Made by a program: the position numbers and the translations under genes. A stretch of 64,000 nt of DNA, taken from the NCBI GenBank assembly GCA_937959285.1, contig CALGAR010000134.1, forward strand, positions 20,224 through 84,223, written 5' to 3'. The notes below the pieces were generated by a model that made no database searches, had not been told where the DNA came from, and saw nothing but the letters and a program-made list of their open reading frames with translations. Positions 32,911-41,888 of this stretch are shown in pieces. Position 1 is the stretch's first letter. Each line of letters begins with the position of its first letter. The DNA comes from an uncultured Bryobacterales bacterium. GTDB taxonomy: Bacteria > Acidobacteriota > Terriglobia > Bryobacterales > Bryobacteraceae.

Positions 32911-33066
32911 ATGGAGGAGAAAAACCAGGAACAGCAGAAGCAAGGGCAGCAAAAGCCCTGCAAACCGGAAGAACTGCGTCCCATTTCCCCTGATGAGCCG
33001 GCCGAGGGAGATCTCGAGGTAGTGGAAGAATCACTGCGGATCCACGAGAAGGCCGAAAAGAGGTAG
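32911..33066 (+). CDS. Small hydrophilic protein, unrecognised
   Basis: 51 residues, highly charged: Gln/Lys-rich start (EEKNQEQQKQGQQKPCKPEE) then PISPDEPAEGDLEVVEESLR. The ATG follows GGAGGGAG at five bases, one of the best ribosome sites in the window, 16 bases after glf. No TM or signal. The C-terminal amphipathic segment could be a helix. Probably a real small protein cotranscribed with glf; function unknown. Confidence 0.6.
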   Translation: MEEKNQEQQKQGQQKPCKPEELRPISPDEPAEGDLEVVEESLRIHEKAEKR

Positions 33067-33068
33067 CC

Positions 33069-33878
33069 TCAGAGCACGTTCGACAGCCACTCCGAGTCTC
33101 TGCGTAGCTGCTCGCAGGCCAGCCGGGCACTTTCCCGAAAGACCCGGCCCAGCACCAGATCCGTCTCAAAAGCTGCTCGCATCCGGCGCCCGATGGCGTC
33201 GCCATCCCGCGCAGCGAGGGGACCGGTCCAGCTCTTGCGGCCCCCCTTCAGGTAGGCTCGAAACGTGCCGTTCAGGAGCCGTTCGATGATCAGGAGAGCC
33301 TGGTTCTTCTTGAGCCCCGCGCCTTGAAGGCAACACAGGGCAGCGTCGATAAGAGGAGTCGTCAGCGCTGTCGCAAAGGAGAAACCGGCAAGACAAAGGC
33401 TCTTCCCGTTTGTACTGATCTCGAGCAGCCGCCTCCGGTCCAGAAGTTGGCGTAACTCCCGGATAGCGTGCCTGTCTCCTTCTACGAGAAACCGCTCTGG
33501 TTCAATACTCTCTAACGGGCAGAGCGATGCGGCCGCAGCTCCGCAGTCTCTCAGGGCTTGCAATGCGCGGCTATCCAGCTCGCCGCTACAAAGAACCACG
33601 GTCTTCCCTTGTACATCGACTGGCGAAGCAGCAAGCTCAGAGACAACCTTTTCCACGGCCCGATCGGGCAGACACAGCAGAATCATCCGGCTGTCTCTCA
33701 GATCTGAATAGTGACGAACCGGGTAACCGCAGCGAATCGAGTTTGCGATCCGGCTTGCCAGCCGGAAGGACGAGGCCTTCACGGGGCCGATCTGGCTGGC
33801 AATGGCTGGCAGACGGACCACTGCGTAGCGGCTAGCCGTCCCGCCGCCCACTAGCGCCAGCGGCCGCTGTTTCCTCAT
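33069..33878 (-). CDS. Rossmann-like/DUF2520 domain protein
   Basis: 269 residues. N-terminal NAD(P)-binding-like region LALVGGGTASRYAVVRL and ILLCLPDRAVEKVV; the C-terminal half contains FSFATALTTPLIDAAL and GPLAARDGDAIGRRM, which matches the GP(I/L)ARGD block of DUF2520 proteins, relatives of ketopantoate/F420-dependent reductases. The usual GxGxxG is modified to GGGTAS. Its start lies inside the last 47 bases of uvrB in another frame. Enzyme activity not established for the family. Confidence 0.78.
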   Translation of the reverse strand: MRKQRPLALVGGGTASRYAVVRLPAIASQIGPVKASSFRLASRIANSIRCGYPVRHYSDLRDSRMILLCLPDRAVEKVVSELAASPVDVQGKTVVLCSGELDSRALQALRDCGAAAASLCPLESIEPERFLVEGDRHAIRELRQLLDRRRLLEISTNGKSLCLAGFSFATALTTPLIDAALCCLQGAGLKKNQALLIIERLLNGTFRAYLKGGRKSWTGPLAARDGDAIGRRMRAAFETDLVLGRVFRESARLACEQLRRDSEWLSNVL

Positions 33879-35856
33879 ATGCCTTTGGAGCCTTCAGTGC
33901 CTTAATGCGGTCTCGGATTTGCGCTGCCTTCTCGAACTCAAAACGTTTTGCTGCTTCACGCATTGCAGCCTCCAGTTCGGCTAGGAAACGCTCTCGCTGC
34001 TCGGGGGTCATTTCCTCGGTTTCGTCTTGAGGCTCCATAGGAACGGTAACGTAATCAGCCTCGGCGATTGCTACCAGACTCATGTCGATGGGCTTGATAA
34101 TCGATTGCGGCGTGATATTGTTCTCCAGGTTGTACTGCAATTGCACGCGGCGTCTGCGGTTGGTCTCATCGATGGCCCGGCGCATACTGTCGGTGATCAC
34201 ATCCGCATAAAGGATGGCCTTGCCGTTGACATTCCTTGCCGCTCGTCCAATGGTTTGAATGAGCGAGCCTGTCGACCGAAGGAAGCCCTCTTTGTCGGCA
34301 TCCAATATGGCGACCAGGGAGACTTCCGGCAAATCCAATCCTTCCCTCAACAGATTGACTCCAATGAGCACGTCAAACTCACCGCGGCGCAAATCCCGCA
34401 AAATCTTAATGCGATCGAGAGTACTGACCTCCGAATGGAGATACCGGCAGCGGACACCGACTTCGGAGTAGTATTCCGCCAGATCTTCGGCCATCCGCTT
34501 TGTCAGGGTTGTAATCAGTACCCTCTCTCCCTTATCGACGCGCAGGCGGATCTCGTTTAACAAATCGTCTACCTGCCCTTTGATTGGCCGGACCTCCACC
34601 TCGGGATCCACCAAACCCGTCGGGCGGATAATCTGCTCGACGACAACTCCAGCGGATTTCGTCAGCTCATAGGGGCCGGGAGTTGCGGAAACATAGATCA
34701 CCTGACCTACGCGGTGTTCAAACTCTTCAAACGTCAAGGGACGGTTATCGAGAGCGCTGGGCAGACGGAAGCCGAACTTGACAAGCGTTTCCTTCCGCGA
34801 ACGGTCTCCGTGGTACATGCCTTGTAACTGCGGGACCGTCTGATGGCTCTCGTCGATAAAGATCAGTGCGTCCTGCGGCAGATAGTCAAGAAGCGTCGGC
34901 GGAGGTTCACCGGGAAGGCGGCCGGAGAAGTGCCGCGAGTAATTCTCGATTCCATGACAGTAGCCGATCTGGCGAATCATCTCCAGATCGAACATGGTCC
35001 GCTGATGAAGCCGCTGCGCTTCGATCAGCTTGCCCTGCTTTTCGAGCTCGCCCCGCCACCATTGCAATTCGTTCTCGATGCTCCGCAGCGCCTGCTCCTT
35101 GGTTTCAGGCGACATTACATAGTGCGTCTTGGGGTAGATGGGCAAGCGGAGATAGGTCTGCCGCACCTGGCCGAGTAGTGGGTCAATCTGCGAGAGACTC
35201 TCAATCTCGTCACCCCATAGCTCGATCCGGTACGCATAGTCGTCGTAGGTGGGGTAAACCTCGATGACGTCTCCGCGAACGCGAAACGTTCCGCGCCGGA
35301 AGTCCCCTTCATTCCGGTCGTAGAGAATCTCAACCAGGCGCCGTACGATCTCCTCGCGCGAGATCTTCTGTCCCTTCTCGAGCATCAGCAGCATGCCATA
35401 GTAGGCTTCGGGGGAGCCGAGGCCATAGATGCAGCTGACGCTCGCGACGATCACGCAATCACGCCGCTCAAAGAGCGAGCGAGTCGCTGAAAGGCGCAGC
35501 TTGTCGAGCTCGTCGTTAATCGTCGCTTCCTTCTCGATGTAAACGTCTCCGGATGGAATGTACGCTTCCGGCTGATAGTAATCGTAGTAGCTGACGAAAT
35601 ATTCGACCGCGTTTGTAGGGAAAAACGCTTTGAATTCGTGATAAAGCTGAGCGGCGAGAGTTTTGTTGTGCGCGAGAATCAGTGCAGGACGGCCGCAGGC
35701 TTCGATGACCTTGGCCATCGTGAACGTCTTCCCGGAACCCGTTACACCGAGGAGCACCTGGTGACTCTCGCCGTCCTGGACGCCTCGCACCAGTTGCTCG
35801 ATTGCCGACTCCTGATCGCCTTTGGGCTTGTAGTCGACACCTAATCGGAAGCCCAT
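33832..35856 (-). CDS. uvrB: Excinuclease ABC subunit B
   Basis: Helicase-like damage-verification subunit of nucleotide excision repair. 674 residues: LGVTGSGKTFTMA Walker A, YVSYYDYYQPEAYIP beta-hairpin region, IDESHQTVPQL with DEAH-like DESH, VLIGVNLLREGLDLPEVSLV and LIQTIGRAARN helicase motifs, and a C-terminal UVR domain (KRFEFEKAAQIRDRIKALK) that recruits UvrC. The C-terminus after that is short and Ala-rich where DUF2520 overlaps. It has its own -10-like TATACT nine bases before ATG. No LexA-like CTGT-N8-ACAG site is seen upstream. Confidence 0.97.
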   Translation of the reverse strand: MGFRLGVDYKPKGDQESAIEQLVRGVQDGESHQVLLGVTGSGKTFTMAKVIEACGRPALILAHNKTLAAQLYHEFKAFFPTNAVEYFVSYYDYYQPEAYIPSGDVYIEKEATINDELDKLRLSATRSLFERRDCVIVASVSCIYGLGSPEAYYGMLLMLEKGQKISREEIVRRLVEILYDRNEGDFRRGTFRVRGDVIEVYPTYDDYAYRIELWGDEIESLSQIDPLLGQVRQTYLRLPIYPKTHYVMSPETKEQALRSIENELQWWRGELEKQGKLIEAQRLHQRTMFDLEMIRQIGYCHGIENYSRHFSGRLPGEPPPTLLDYLPQDALIFIDESHQTVPQLQGMYHGDRSRKETLVKFGFRLPSALDNRPLTFEEFEHRVGQVIYVSATPGPYELTKSAGVVVEQIIRPTGLVDPEVEVRPIKGQVDDLLNEIRLRVDKGERVLITTLTKRMAEDLAEYYSEVGVRCRYLHSEVSTLDRIKILRDLRRGEFDVLIGVNLLREGLDLPEVSLVAILDADKEGFLRSTGSLIQTIGRAARNVNGKAILYADVITDSMRRAIDETNRRRRVQLQYNLENNITPQSIIKPIDMSLVAIAEADYVTVPMEPQDETEEMTPEQRERFLAELEAAMREAAKRFEFEKAAQIRDRIKALKAPKAYEETAAAGASGRRDG

Positions 35857-35865
35857 CTTCTTTTC

Positions 35866-35871
35866 AGTATA
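35866..35871 (-). promoter_or_regulatory. Candidate -10 box for uvrB
   Basis: On the minus strand TATACT ends nine bases before the uvrB ATG (35856). Transcription would start two to three bases before the ATG. No strong Shine-Dalgarno intervenes (GAAAAGAAG). The -35 is not clear. Confidence 0.4.
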
Positions 35872-35895
35872 GAACGCACCCTTATGGGTAAATCG

Positions 35896-36795
35896 TCAGG
35901 ACGTTGCGGCTAGTCGTCCTCGTTCGGCCTCCGCGTTGTATTCGCATCCGATCAGCGCGATCACGGCGAGCAAATACATCCAGACGATCAATGCGATGAC
36001 TGCTCCGACGCTTCCGTAGAGGACATTGTAGTTGGCGATGTTGCGGACGTACCATGCGAAGGCCTGTGTCGTCACCAGCCAGAACGCGGTTGCCAGCAGC
36101 GCGCCAGGCCAGAGACGCCGCAAGGATTGCTTGCGGTCGACGCCAAAATAGTAAAGGAGCACTGTGACGAGAACTACTGTGCTTAGAGCGACCGCTGTCC
36201 TCATCACGTAGCTTGCAAGGTCGAGCCACCCGGCAAGTTCAGCCGATTCCGGGAGCAGGCCGAGCTCGTGAAATACGAATCGCTCCACGCGCTCACCCAT
36301 AATGACCAGCGCCGCGGCCATCAGAGAGGGCACGATCCCGGAGAATACCAGCATCAACGAATCGACTCGTTTTCTGAAGAACGAGCGTCTGTCGGGAATC
36401 CGGTAGGCAGCGTGGAAGCCTTCCATGAGGCTGAGCGTAGCGCCCGATGCAGCCCACAGGGAAAGAATCCCGGCGCCGACCAGAAGAGCGGCGGGCCGGG
36501 TGCCTCCCAGCAGGAAGTTGAACATGATCAGTTGCTCTGTGCCTGGAGGTACAACTTCGAACAGGAAGTTGGAGATTGCGTGGGAGACAGCCTGCGCGTT
36601 TGCCTGGACCAGAATCGTCGTCGTGGTGGTCAGCAGGGGGAAGAACGACAGCAGCGCAGAATACGCGGCAGCCTTGGCATAACCGAGGCAGCCGTCACGA
36701 TAGGTAGCCCAGCAGGCACGGCCCAGCCTTCGCCAGAACTCCCTCCAGTATCCAGCCGTCCACTTAAGGAGCCTGACCGTGGTCAGTCTCCGCAC
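35896..36795 (-). CDS. YihY/BrkB-family inner-membrane protein
   Basis: 299 residues with six TM helices. Family features are YRDGCLGYAKAAAYSALLSFFPLL near residue 35, ILSLWAASGATLSLMEGFHAAY near 115 and the C-terminal LYGSVGAVIALIVWMYLLAVIALIG then YNAE. Once annotated as ribonuclease BN in error; a role in membrane or envelope biology is suspected. GTG start at 36795, four bases after GGAGG, and overlapping the glpD stop by 13 bases. Last gene of the cluster from 41786. Confidence 0.9.
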   Translation of the reverse strand: MRRLTTVRLLKWTAGYWREFWRRLGRACWATYRDGCLGYAKAAAYSALLSFFPLLTTTTTILVQANAQAVSHAISNFLFEVVPPGTEQLIMFNFLLGGTRPAALLVGAGILSLWAASGATLSLMEGFHAAYRIPDRRSFFRKRVDSLMLVFSGIVPSLMAAALVIMGERVERFVFHELGLLPESAELAGWLDLASYVMRTAVALSTVVLVTVLLYYFGVDRKQSLRRLWPGALLATAFWLVTTQAFAWYVRNIANYNVLYGSVGAVIALIVWMYLLAVIALIGCEYNAEAERGRLAATS

Positions 36796-38243
36796 GCCGC
36801 CTCCGGAACGGAAATAAGCTGCTCCAACGCCTCAGCCTCCTCGCGCTGGCGCTTGGCATCCCAGCCCAAGAGGCTGCCCATCAGTTGCGCATACGGAGCC
36901 AGTGACTCGGCCGTCCACCGGTGTTCATAGCCCAAATAGCTCGATATCAGCAGTGCGTCTGTGAGCCGTTGTGCCATCTCGCTGTTCACCGCCTGCCGCA
37001 CGGCGGCTTCGGGCGTCTGCGGTATTGGAGTTCGAGGTAGCGGCGTTTGCGCGGTGACGTGAACGGAAGTCAATGCCGGCGCAATCTCCTTAGTCACGAG
37101 GTCGGCCGCTTCCTCGCTCATCGATCGGTACGTCGTATACTTCCCTCCGGCGATATGCAGGATTCCTTCGGGCGAATTCCAGATACGGTGTTCGCGGCTG
37201 GTGCTCGTTGCGGAATCCGATTCATCGCGCACGAGCGGCCGCAGCGAGCTGTAGGAGGAGATTGGCTGAAGGCTCCGGGCATCCGGATAGAGACGGCGAA
37301 TGATGTTCAGGAGATAGCTGATTTCGTCGGGCGAAATGCGAACGTCATCGGGCGAGCCCGTATGATCGACGTCTGTAGTGCCGACGAGGGTTAATTGCCG
37401 GTGTGTGCCCCACGGGATCAGGAAAATAATCCGCCCTTGCTCATCGAAATGAGCGATTGCATGGTCGCTTGAGCCGATGCGCGGAAAAATGAGGTGCGAG
37501 CCGCGCACAAGACGTAGCGGGCCGGATTCGGCCCAAGGACCTCGCGCATCCACCAGCTTTCGCGCGCGTGTCTCGAAGCGTTCGCCGGATAGCGTGTCGC
37601 GAAGAGTAATCTTCCATACACCGTTGTCGCAAACCCGCTCCTCCGATTCCACATAGTTCACTGCGACGCCTCCGTTGCCCACGGCCTCGAAGATGTTCTC
37701 GAGCACAAACCGGGCGGAATGAACGGCACAGTCGAAGAAGAGAGCGCCTGCCACCAGTCCCTTCGAAGAGATTCGCGGCTCCAGCACCAGCACCTCGTCT
37801 CGCGATAAGCGGCGATGCCGGGCGATGTTTCGAGCGCCGGCCAAAGCGTCGTAGAGCCATAAACCGGTCCCGTAGAAGAGCGACGAGAACCAGTCGAACA
37901 TGGGGATCAGGAACGGCAAGGGCCGGACGAGGTGAGGCGCGATTTCGAGTAGCGTCGAGCGTTCACGCAGCGCTTCCCGGACGAGGCGGAACTCCAGATA
38001 CTTCAGATAACGCAGCCCGCCGTGAATGAGCTGCGAATTCTTCCCGCTGGTTCCCGAAGCGAAGTGATGTTTCTCAACGAGGGCCGCCTTAAGCTCGACA
38101 CCTGCAGATTTTGATCGGAGAGTGAGATCCCGCAGTACCCCAGCGCCATTGATCCCGCCGCCGAGAATCAGCACATCGAACGTTTCGTGGCGTAAGCGGT
38201 TCAGGCACTGGCTGCGCGTCTCCCGAGTAACGGGGTGACTCAT
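36783..38243 (-). CDS. glpD: FAD-dependent glycerol-3-phosphate dehydrogenase
   Basis: Oxidises glycerol-3-phosphate to dihydroxyacetone phosphate at the membrane, feeding electrons to quinone. 486 residues; FAD-binding DVLILGGGINGAGVLRDL near residue 25, FASGTSGKNSQLIHGGLRYLKYLE (substrate/FAD), VGTTDVDHTGSPDDVRIS, and HIAGGKYTTYRSMSEEAAD at the start of the C-terminal domain. Starts by an ATGA overlap with the membrane protein upstream. The cluster otherwise deals with glycan/lipid building, where glycerol-phosphate turnover could matter. Confidence 0.94.
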   Translation of the reverse strand: MSHPVTRETRSQCLNRLRHETFDVLILGGGINGAGVLRDLTLRSKSAGVELKAALVEKHHFASGTSGKNSQLIHGGLRYLKYLEFRLVREALRERSTLLEIAPHLVRPLPFLIPMFDWFSSLFYGTGLWLYDALAGARNIARHRRLSRDEVLVLEPRISSKGLVAGALFFDCAVHSARFVLENIFEAVGNGGVAVNYVESEERVCDNGVWKITLRDTLSGERFETRARKLVDARGPWAESGPLRLVRGSHLIFPRIGSSDHAIAHFDEQGRIIFLIPWGTHRQLTLVGTTDVDHTGSPDDVRISPDEISYLLNIIRRLYPDARSLQPISSYSSLRPLVRDESDSATSTSREHRIWNSPEGILHIAGGKYTTYRSMSEEAADLVTKEIAPALTSVHVTAQTPLPRTPIPQTPEAAVRQAVNSEMAQRLTDALLISSYLGYEHRWTAESLAPYAQLMGSLLGWDAKRQREEAEALEQLISVPEAACGD

Positions 38244-40303
38244 TCTCTTTCTATGATAGTTGCCGGGCCAGACCGTTTGCCTTCCATCCCGGCCCTGCGC
38301 ATGCGCCCGCGAAAGGCGAGCAGCAGGATGAGTGCGGCACTCGCGCCCGTCACTCCGCGGCCAACGATATTCTCGAGCGGCAATTCGAACTCCAGGCGAA
38401 TCTCATGATCGCCGGGCGGAGCTTCGACGAGCAGGAAGTTTGAAACCGGGTCCTGATGAATGCGCAAGCGGGCGGTTCCGCTATAAGCGCGCCATGCGGG
38501 ATCGAATGATTCCTGCACCAGGACTGCCTGTCCGGGCTCCAGGCTCACTCGGAGGCGCATCCGGTTGGGGTGATCTTGCGAGAGCGCGACACGGCGGTCC
38601 GGTCCCCTCTCGATTGCATCGACGTATGCTTCGAGACTGGGCCGGGCGTCAACCGATCGAACGGGCGGAAGGGAGAGAATGCGGGATGCCTCGACGACGC
38701 GCGCCCTTTCGGGAAAGCGGCGAGGGACCCGATAGATCCGGTTGCCTGCATTGTCGTCGAAGATCTTCTCCAGCAGACCTTCAAACTTCCTTGGGTGCAC
38801 GTAATCGTTCCAGATCTCTTCCGATTCGGGGTCGAACACGACTACGGCATCCGCGCCAAGCGCCTGCAGCCATAAGATGCTCAACTCCGGATCGGCGCCG
38901 CGGGTGATCTCCCACTCAGGTAGAACGAGCGCTTGATTCAGCAATCCCTGCTGCGATCCTCCTCCGACTTGCTTGACGTCGTGCCACGCGTTGAACCAGA
39001 GGCGGATCGAACCGGCGGCGTGAATTCGGGAGCCGGGCATATGGCGTGACAGCCAGTCTGCAGTTTTGTATTCAATCCGCAGATCCGGCCGGAAGGTGGG
39101 CGGGAATAGCGTCCACGCATGCCGCAGGTATTGCCGGGAATCGGCGAAGGCTGCCAGCAGCAGAAGAATCACGGCGGTTTTCGGAAGCCACGGACGCTGG
39201 CGGAGCCACAAGGGGCCAATGCGATTCGGGTTCCTCCAGATCCATCGGGCCGCGAGCGCGCCAGCCAGGATCATCGTGAGATCGAGTTCAGGCACGAGCC
39301 GGTGCGGTTCGCCGATCACCCGGAATCCGAAGTATGCCTTCCCAAGCACGTTCAGTGAAAAGAACAACAGCGAGCCGCAAACGAAGGTGCCCCACGCTCT
39401 CTGCGGCTTGCCGCGGACATAAGCCCACGTAACGCCGCAGAACAGAATCGCCGCAAGAGCGGCGAGCGCGACCGACCAGGAGTTGCCCTTCTCCGCAACC
39501 AGCCTCATGTTTTCCAAGGTGATGCGCACGTAGGAAGGAGTCAGCCAGAAGGAAGTAAGGCCATAGGCCAAAGCTGCGATCAACGCGGCGCGCAGCCAGA
39601 TCCAATAATCCTGAAGCGCCACCCACAAGGACCAGCACAGCAACGGGAAGAAAATGACGAGGGCAGTCGCGCCGTAGAAGTTGTTGGAGACGACGAGCGC
39701 GCTGCCGACGGCGGCTGCGAGGAGCATGTAGAGCCGTCCCCGCTGAAGCCCGCGCCAGGCTGCGGCGAGCGCGATCGGGATCAGCGCGAAGGACGACATA
39801 TGCGGTCCTTCTCCATACTTCATGAGGACATGAAGACGCATCGGCGCGAGGTGTGAGGAAACGGCGTCATCGCGAAACTCGGGCAGAAACCAGAAGGAGG
39901 GAGAGATCAAGGCAGCAGCCGCGGCGCACAGCCATGCGGCCCGGCGGGAGCCGGAGCCGGACCGGACAAGAAGATAGACGCCCGCAATGCCAATGCAGTA
40001 AAAAAAGGCCGTGTACAGGTGATAGGCGCGCGCGGGCACGACCTTCGGTATCAAAGTCAGCAACGCGGTACCTATCCGCAGCGCCGGCGGGTAAATGTAG
40101 TCGAAGCGCGTGCCGCAATACCATGCAGGCTGCCATCCGTTGAGGTTCCAATGCTGCCGGAGCATCCTTGCGTCGGCAATAAAGGTACTCTCGATGGAGC
40201 TCCAGTTGTCTAGGTATTTCAGCCGAAAGAGCGGCCAGATGAGGATTACTGTCAGGAGGAAGATTGCGCTTGCGTCAATGATCCAGGTTCTTCGAAAGCT
40301 CAT
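38240..40303 (-). CDS. Polytopic membrane protein, PTPS-related/GT-C-like
   Basis: 687 residues. The N-terminal 400 residues contain about 11-12 TM helices; the first loop has WQPAWYCGTRFDYIYPPALRIG, the pattern of the PF10131 (6-pyruvoyl-tetrahydropterin synthase-related) membrane domain, which resembles GT-C glycosyltransferases. A soluble C-terminal domain of about 250 residues ends in another hydrophobic helix (GVTGASAALILLLAF). Lies between GT2 and glpD with four-base overlaps on both sides. Likely flips or transfers a lipid-linked sugar; no direct evidence. Confidence 0.7.
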   Translation of the reverse strand: MSFRRTWIIDASAIFLLTVILIWPLFRLKYLDNWSSIESTFIADARMLRQHWNLNGWQPAWYCGTRFDYIYPPALRIGTALLTLIPKVVPARAYHLYTAFFYCIGIAGVYLLVRSGSGSRRAAWLCAAAAALISPSFWFLPEFRDDAVSSHLAPMRLHVLMKYGEGPHMSSFALIPIALAAAWRGLQRGRLYMLLAAAVGSALVVSNNFYGATALVIFFPLLCWSLWVALQDYWIWLRAALIAALAYGLTSFWLTPSYVRITLENMRLVAEKGNSWSVALAALAAILFCGVTWAYVRGKPQRAWGTFVCGSLLFFSLNVLGKAYFGFRVIGEPHRLVPELDLTMILAGALAARWIWRNPNRIGPLWLRQRPWLPKTAVILLLLAAFADSRQYLRHAWTLFPPTFRPDLRIEYKTADWLSRHMPGSRIHAAGSIRLWFNAWHDVKQVGGGSQQGLLNQALVLPEWEITRGADPELSILWLQALGADAVVVFDPESEEIWNDYVHPRKFEGLLEKIFDDNAGNRIYRVPRRFPERARVVEASRILSLPPVRSVDARPSLEAYVDAIERGPDRRVALSQDHPNRMRLRVSLEPGQAVLVQESFDPAWRAYSGTARLRIHQDPVSNFLLVEAPPGDHEIRLEFELPLENIVGRGVTGASAALILLLAFRGRMRRAGMEGKRSGPATIIERE

Positions 40304-41091
40304 GGTCGCGCGCGCCGGCTTTCGAGAGCGGCTTCACCCGTATAGCGGCGGCGAAGGCTTTCAAATTGACGCTGCCGCAAAATTCCGGCCGAGTGGAGCA
40401 GGTAGCGCGCCAGAAGCCAGAGGATGGAGAGCCCGTAAACCGTGCTTTGGAAGAAAGACGCGGAGGAGGCTTGCGGGAAGTATCGGGTCGGAACGGGAAC
40501 TTCCGCAATTCGCATGTTCACCTCAACAAATTGCGCAATGATCTCCTGGTCAAAGATAAAGTTGTCGGAGTTCATCTCAAGGTTTACGGATTCGAGGGCT
40601 TCCCGCCGGTAGGCTCGGTACCCGGTGTGGTATTCCGCAAGCTGGAGGCCGAAGACTGCGTTCTCCAGCTTTGTCAGGAAACGGTTCGACACATACTTCC
40701 ACCAGGGCATTCCCTGTTTCACAGGGTTTCCGCCAAGCAGCCGAGATCCAAGCACGACGTCAGCACGCCCTTCTTGAATTGGCCGGATGATCTCGGGCAA
40801 AAGCGTCGGATCGTACTGGTAGTCGGGATGAACCATCACAATGATGTCGGCCCCGGCACGCAGCGCCTCGCGGTAGCAGGTTTTCTGGTTGGCTCCGTAT
40901 CCGTAGTTACGGTTGTGAACGAACAGTTCCAGGCCCAGTTCACGCGCGATCGCCGCGGTCTCGTCGCGGCTGCCGTCGTCGACGAGGATTACCAGATCCA
41001 CCACGTCGTGCGGCAGCTCCGCGTAGGTCATGCGGAGGGTTTTCGCCGCGTTGTAGGCCGGCATTACGACTATGATCTTCGGCTTTTTCAC
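40300..41091 (-). CDS. Glycosyltransferase family 2 (dolichyl-phosphate-sugar synthase-like)
   Basis: GT-A fold enzyme of 263 residues from the GTG at 41091: IIVVMPAYNAAKTLRMTY, VILVDDGSRDET, HNRNYGYGANQKTCYREAL, MVHPDYQYDPTLLPEII and LGSRLLGGNPVKQGMP match the DPM/polyprenyl-phosphate glycosyltransferase group. EYHTGYRAYRREALE follows. C-terminal helix AGILRQRQFESL without clear TM pair. The GTG overlaps the methyltransferase stop (GTGA). It probably loads a sugar on a polyprenyl carrier used by the GT-C-like protein downstream. Confidence 0.9.
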   Translation of the reverse strand: MKKPKIIVVMPAYNAAKTLRMTYAELPHDVVDLVILVDDGSRDETAAIARELGLELFVHNRNYGYGANQKTCYREALRAGADIIVMVHPDYQYDPTLLPEIIRPIQEGRADVVLGSRLLGGNPVKQGMPWWKYVSNRFLTKLENAVFGLQLAEYHTGYRAYRREALESVNLEMNSDNFIFDQEIIAQFVEVNMRIAEVPVPTRYFPQASSASFFQSTVYGLSILWLLARYLLHSAGILRQRQFESLRRRYTGEAALESRRARP

Positions 41092-41786
41092 ATCCGCTCT
41101 CTCTGTGTGCGGCGCGCTGTCACAATAAACTGATAGGCGAAGAGCCGCTTCCACAGCCGCGCTGCATCATAGCAAAGGCGCTCCGCGAATCGCACAGGGA
41201 GCGTTCCGTCAAGCGAAGGCAGCGCGAGCCCAACGGGTATTCCGCTCGGGCGGCAGGTCTCGACGGAATAGCCTGTCGTCCGTAACAACTCCACCCAGCC
41301 ATCCCATACGTAGAAGTGGAGGTGAGTGCGGTCAAACAAGCCCTTGTCGTGTTTAGGAAACCGCCCGAAGAGCACGTTCAGACGGAAATACAGGTTGCCA
41401 CTGTTGGGCAGGGAAGCGATCAATTGTCCCTGCGGTTTCAGAACATCGCCGATTTGCCGCAAGATCTGAGCGGGGTTGCGGAGGTGCTCCAGGATATCGG
41501 CGCACAAGACGTAGTCGAAGCGGCCGGCCAAGGCAGGAATGCCGTTGTCAAGATCTGCGACTACGAGCTTGACGCGCGGAGGGAAGTCATCAGTGAATCC
41601 TCCCGGACGCTCAACCCCGGTGACTTCGTAACCTCGCTCTGCAAGGATTGCAGCAAGATATCCGTTGCCGCATCCGAGATCCAGCACGGTGCGGCCGCAT
41701 CCGCTTTCTGGAAAGCTGCCGATCACCAGGCTGTGGCTGCTATACGGGCTCGTCTTTAGCTCGTAGTGCACGTCCACGGCTGCCAT
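41088..41786 (-). CDS. Class I SAM-dependent methyltransferase
   Basis: 232 residues. SAM-binding motif I is RTVLDLGCGNGYLAAILAERG; motif post-I VTGVERPG and DYVLCADILEHLRNPAQIL follow, the UbiE/Ubie-like or sugar O-methyltransferase pattern; DRTHLHFYVWDGW is common in glycan-cluster methyltransferases. ATG at 41786 follows GGGAAG at five bases; an upstream in-frame ATG has no such site. First gene of the GT2-GTC-glpD-brkB operon. Substrate probably a glycan or polyprenyl-linked lipid. Confidence 0.85.
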   Translation of the reverse strand: MAAVDVHYELKTSPYSSHSLVIGSFPESGCGRTVLDLGCGNGYLAAILAERGYEVTGVERPGGFTDDFPPRVKLVVADLDNGIPALAGRFDYVLCADILEHLRNPAQILRQIGDVLKPQGQLIASLPNSGNLYFRLNVLFGRFPKHDKGLFDRTHLHFYVWDGWVELLRTTGYSVETCRPSGIPVGLALPSLDGTLPVRFAERLCYDAARLWKRLFAYQFIVTARRTQRERM

Positions 41787-41834
41787 TGAGCTTCCCAATA
41801 TTGTGCATTTTGTCACAAACAAAACAAGGGCACC

Positions 41835-41864
41835 TTGAACTGTGTCCGCGCCGCAGTCTAATAT
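41835..41864 (+). promoter_or_regulatory. Sigma-70-type promoter for the RNase H-fold gene
   Basis: TTGAAC (41835-41840), an 18-base spacer and TAATAT (41859-41864), about 24 bases before the ATG at 41889. A Shine-Dalgarno-like AAGGG lies just before the ATG. This is a conventional leadered promoter, in contrast with the leaderless ones elsewhere. Confidence 0.45.
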
Positions 41865-41888
41865 TGGCAAAGAAACGGCGAAGGGTGC

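Noticed and set aside
35896..36795. Ribonuclease BN for the YihY/BrkB-type gene
   Set aside because: The protein is a six-TM membrane protein without nuclease motifs; that name came from an early misassignment of the family.
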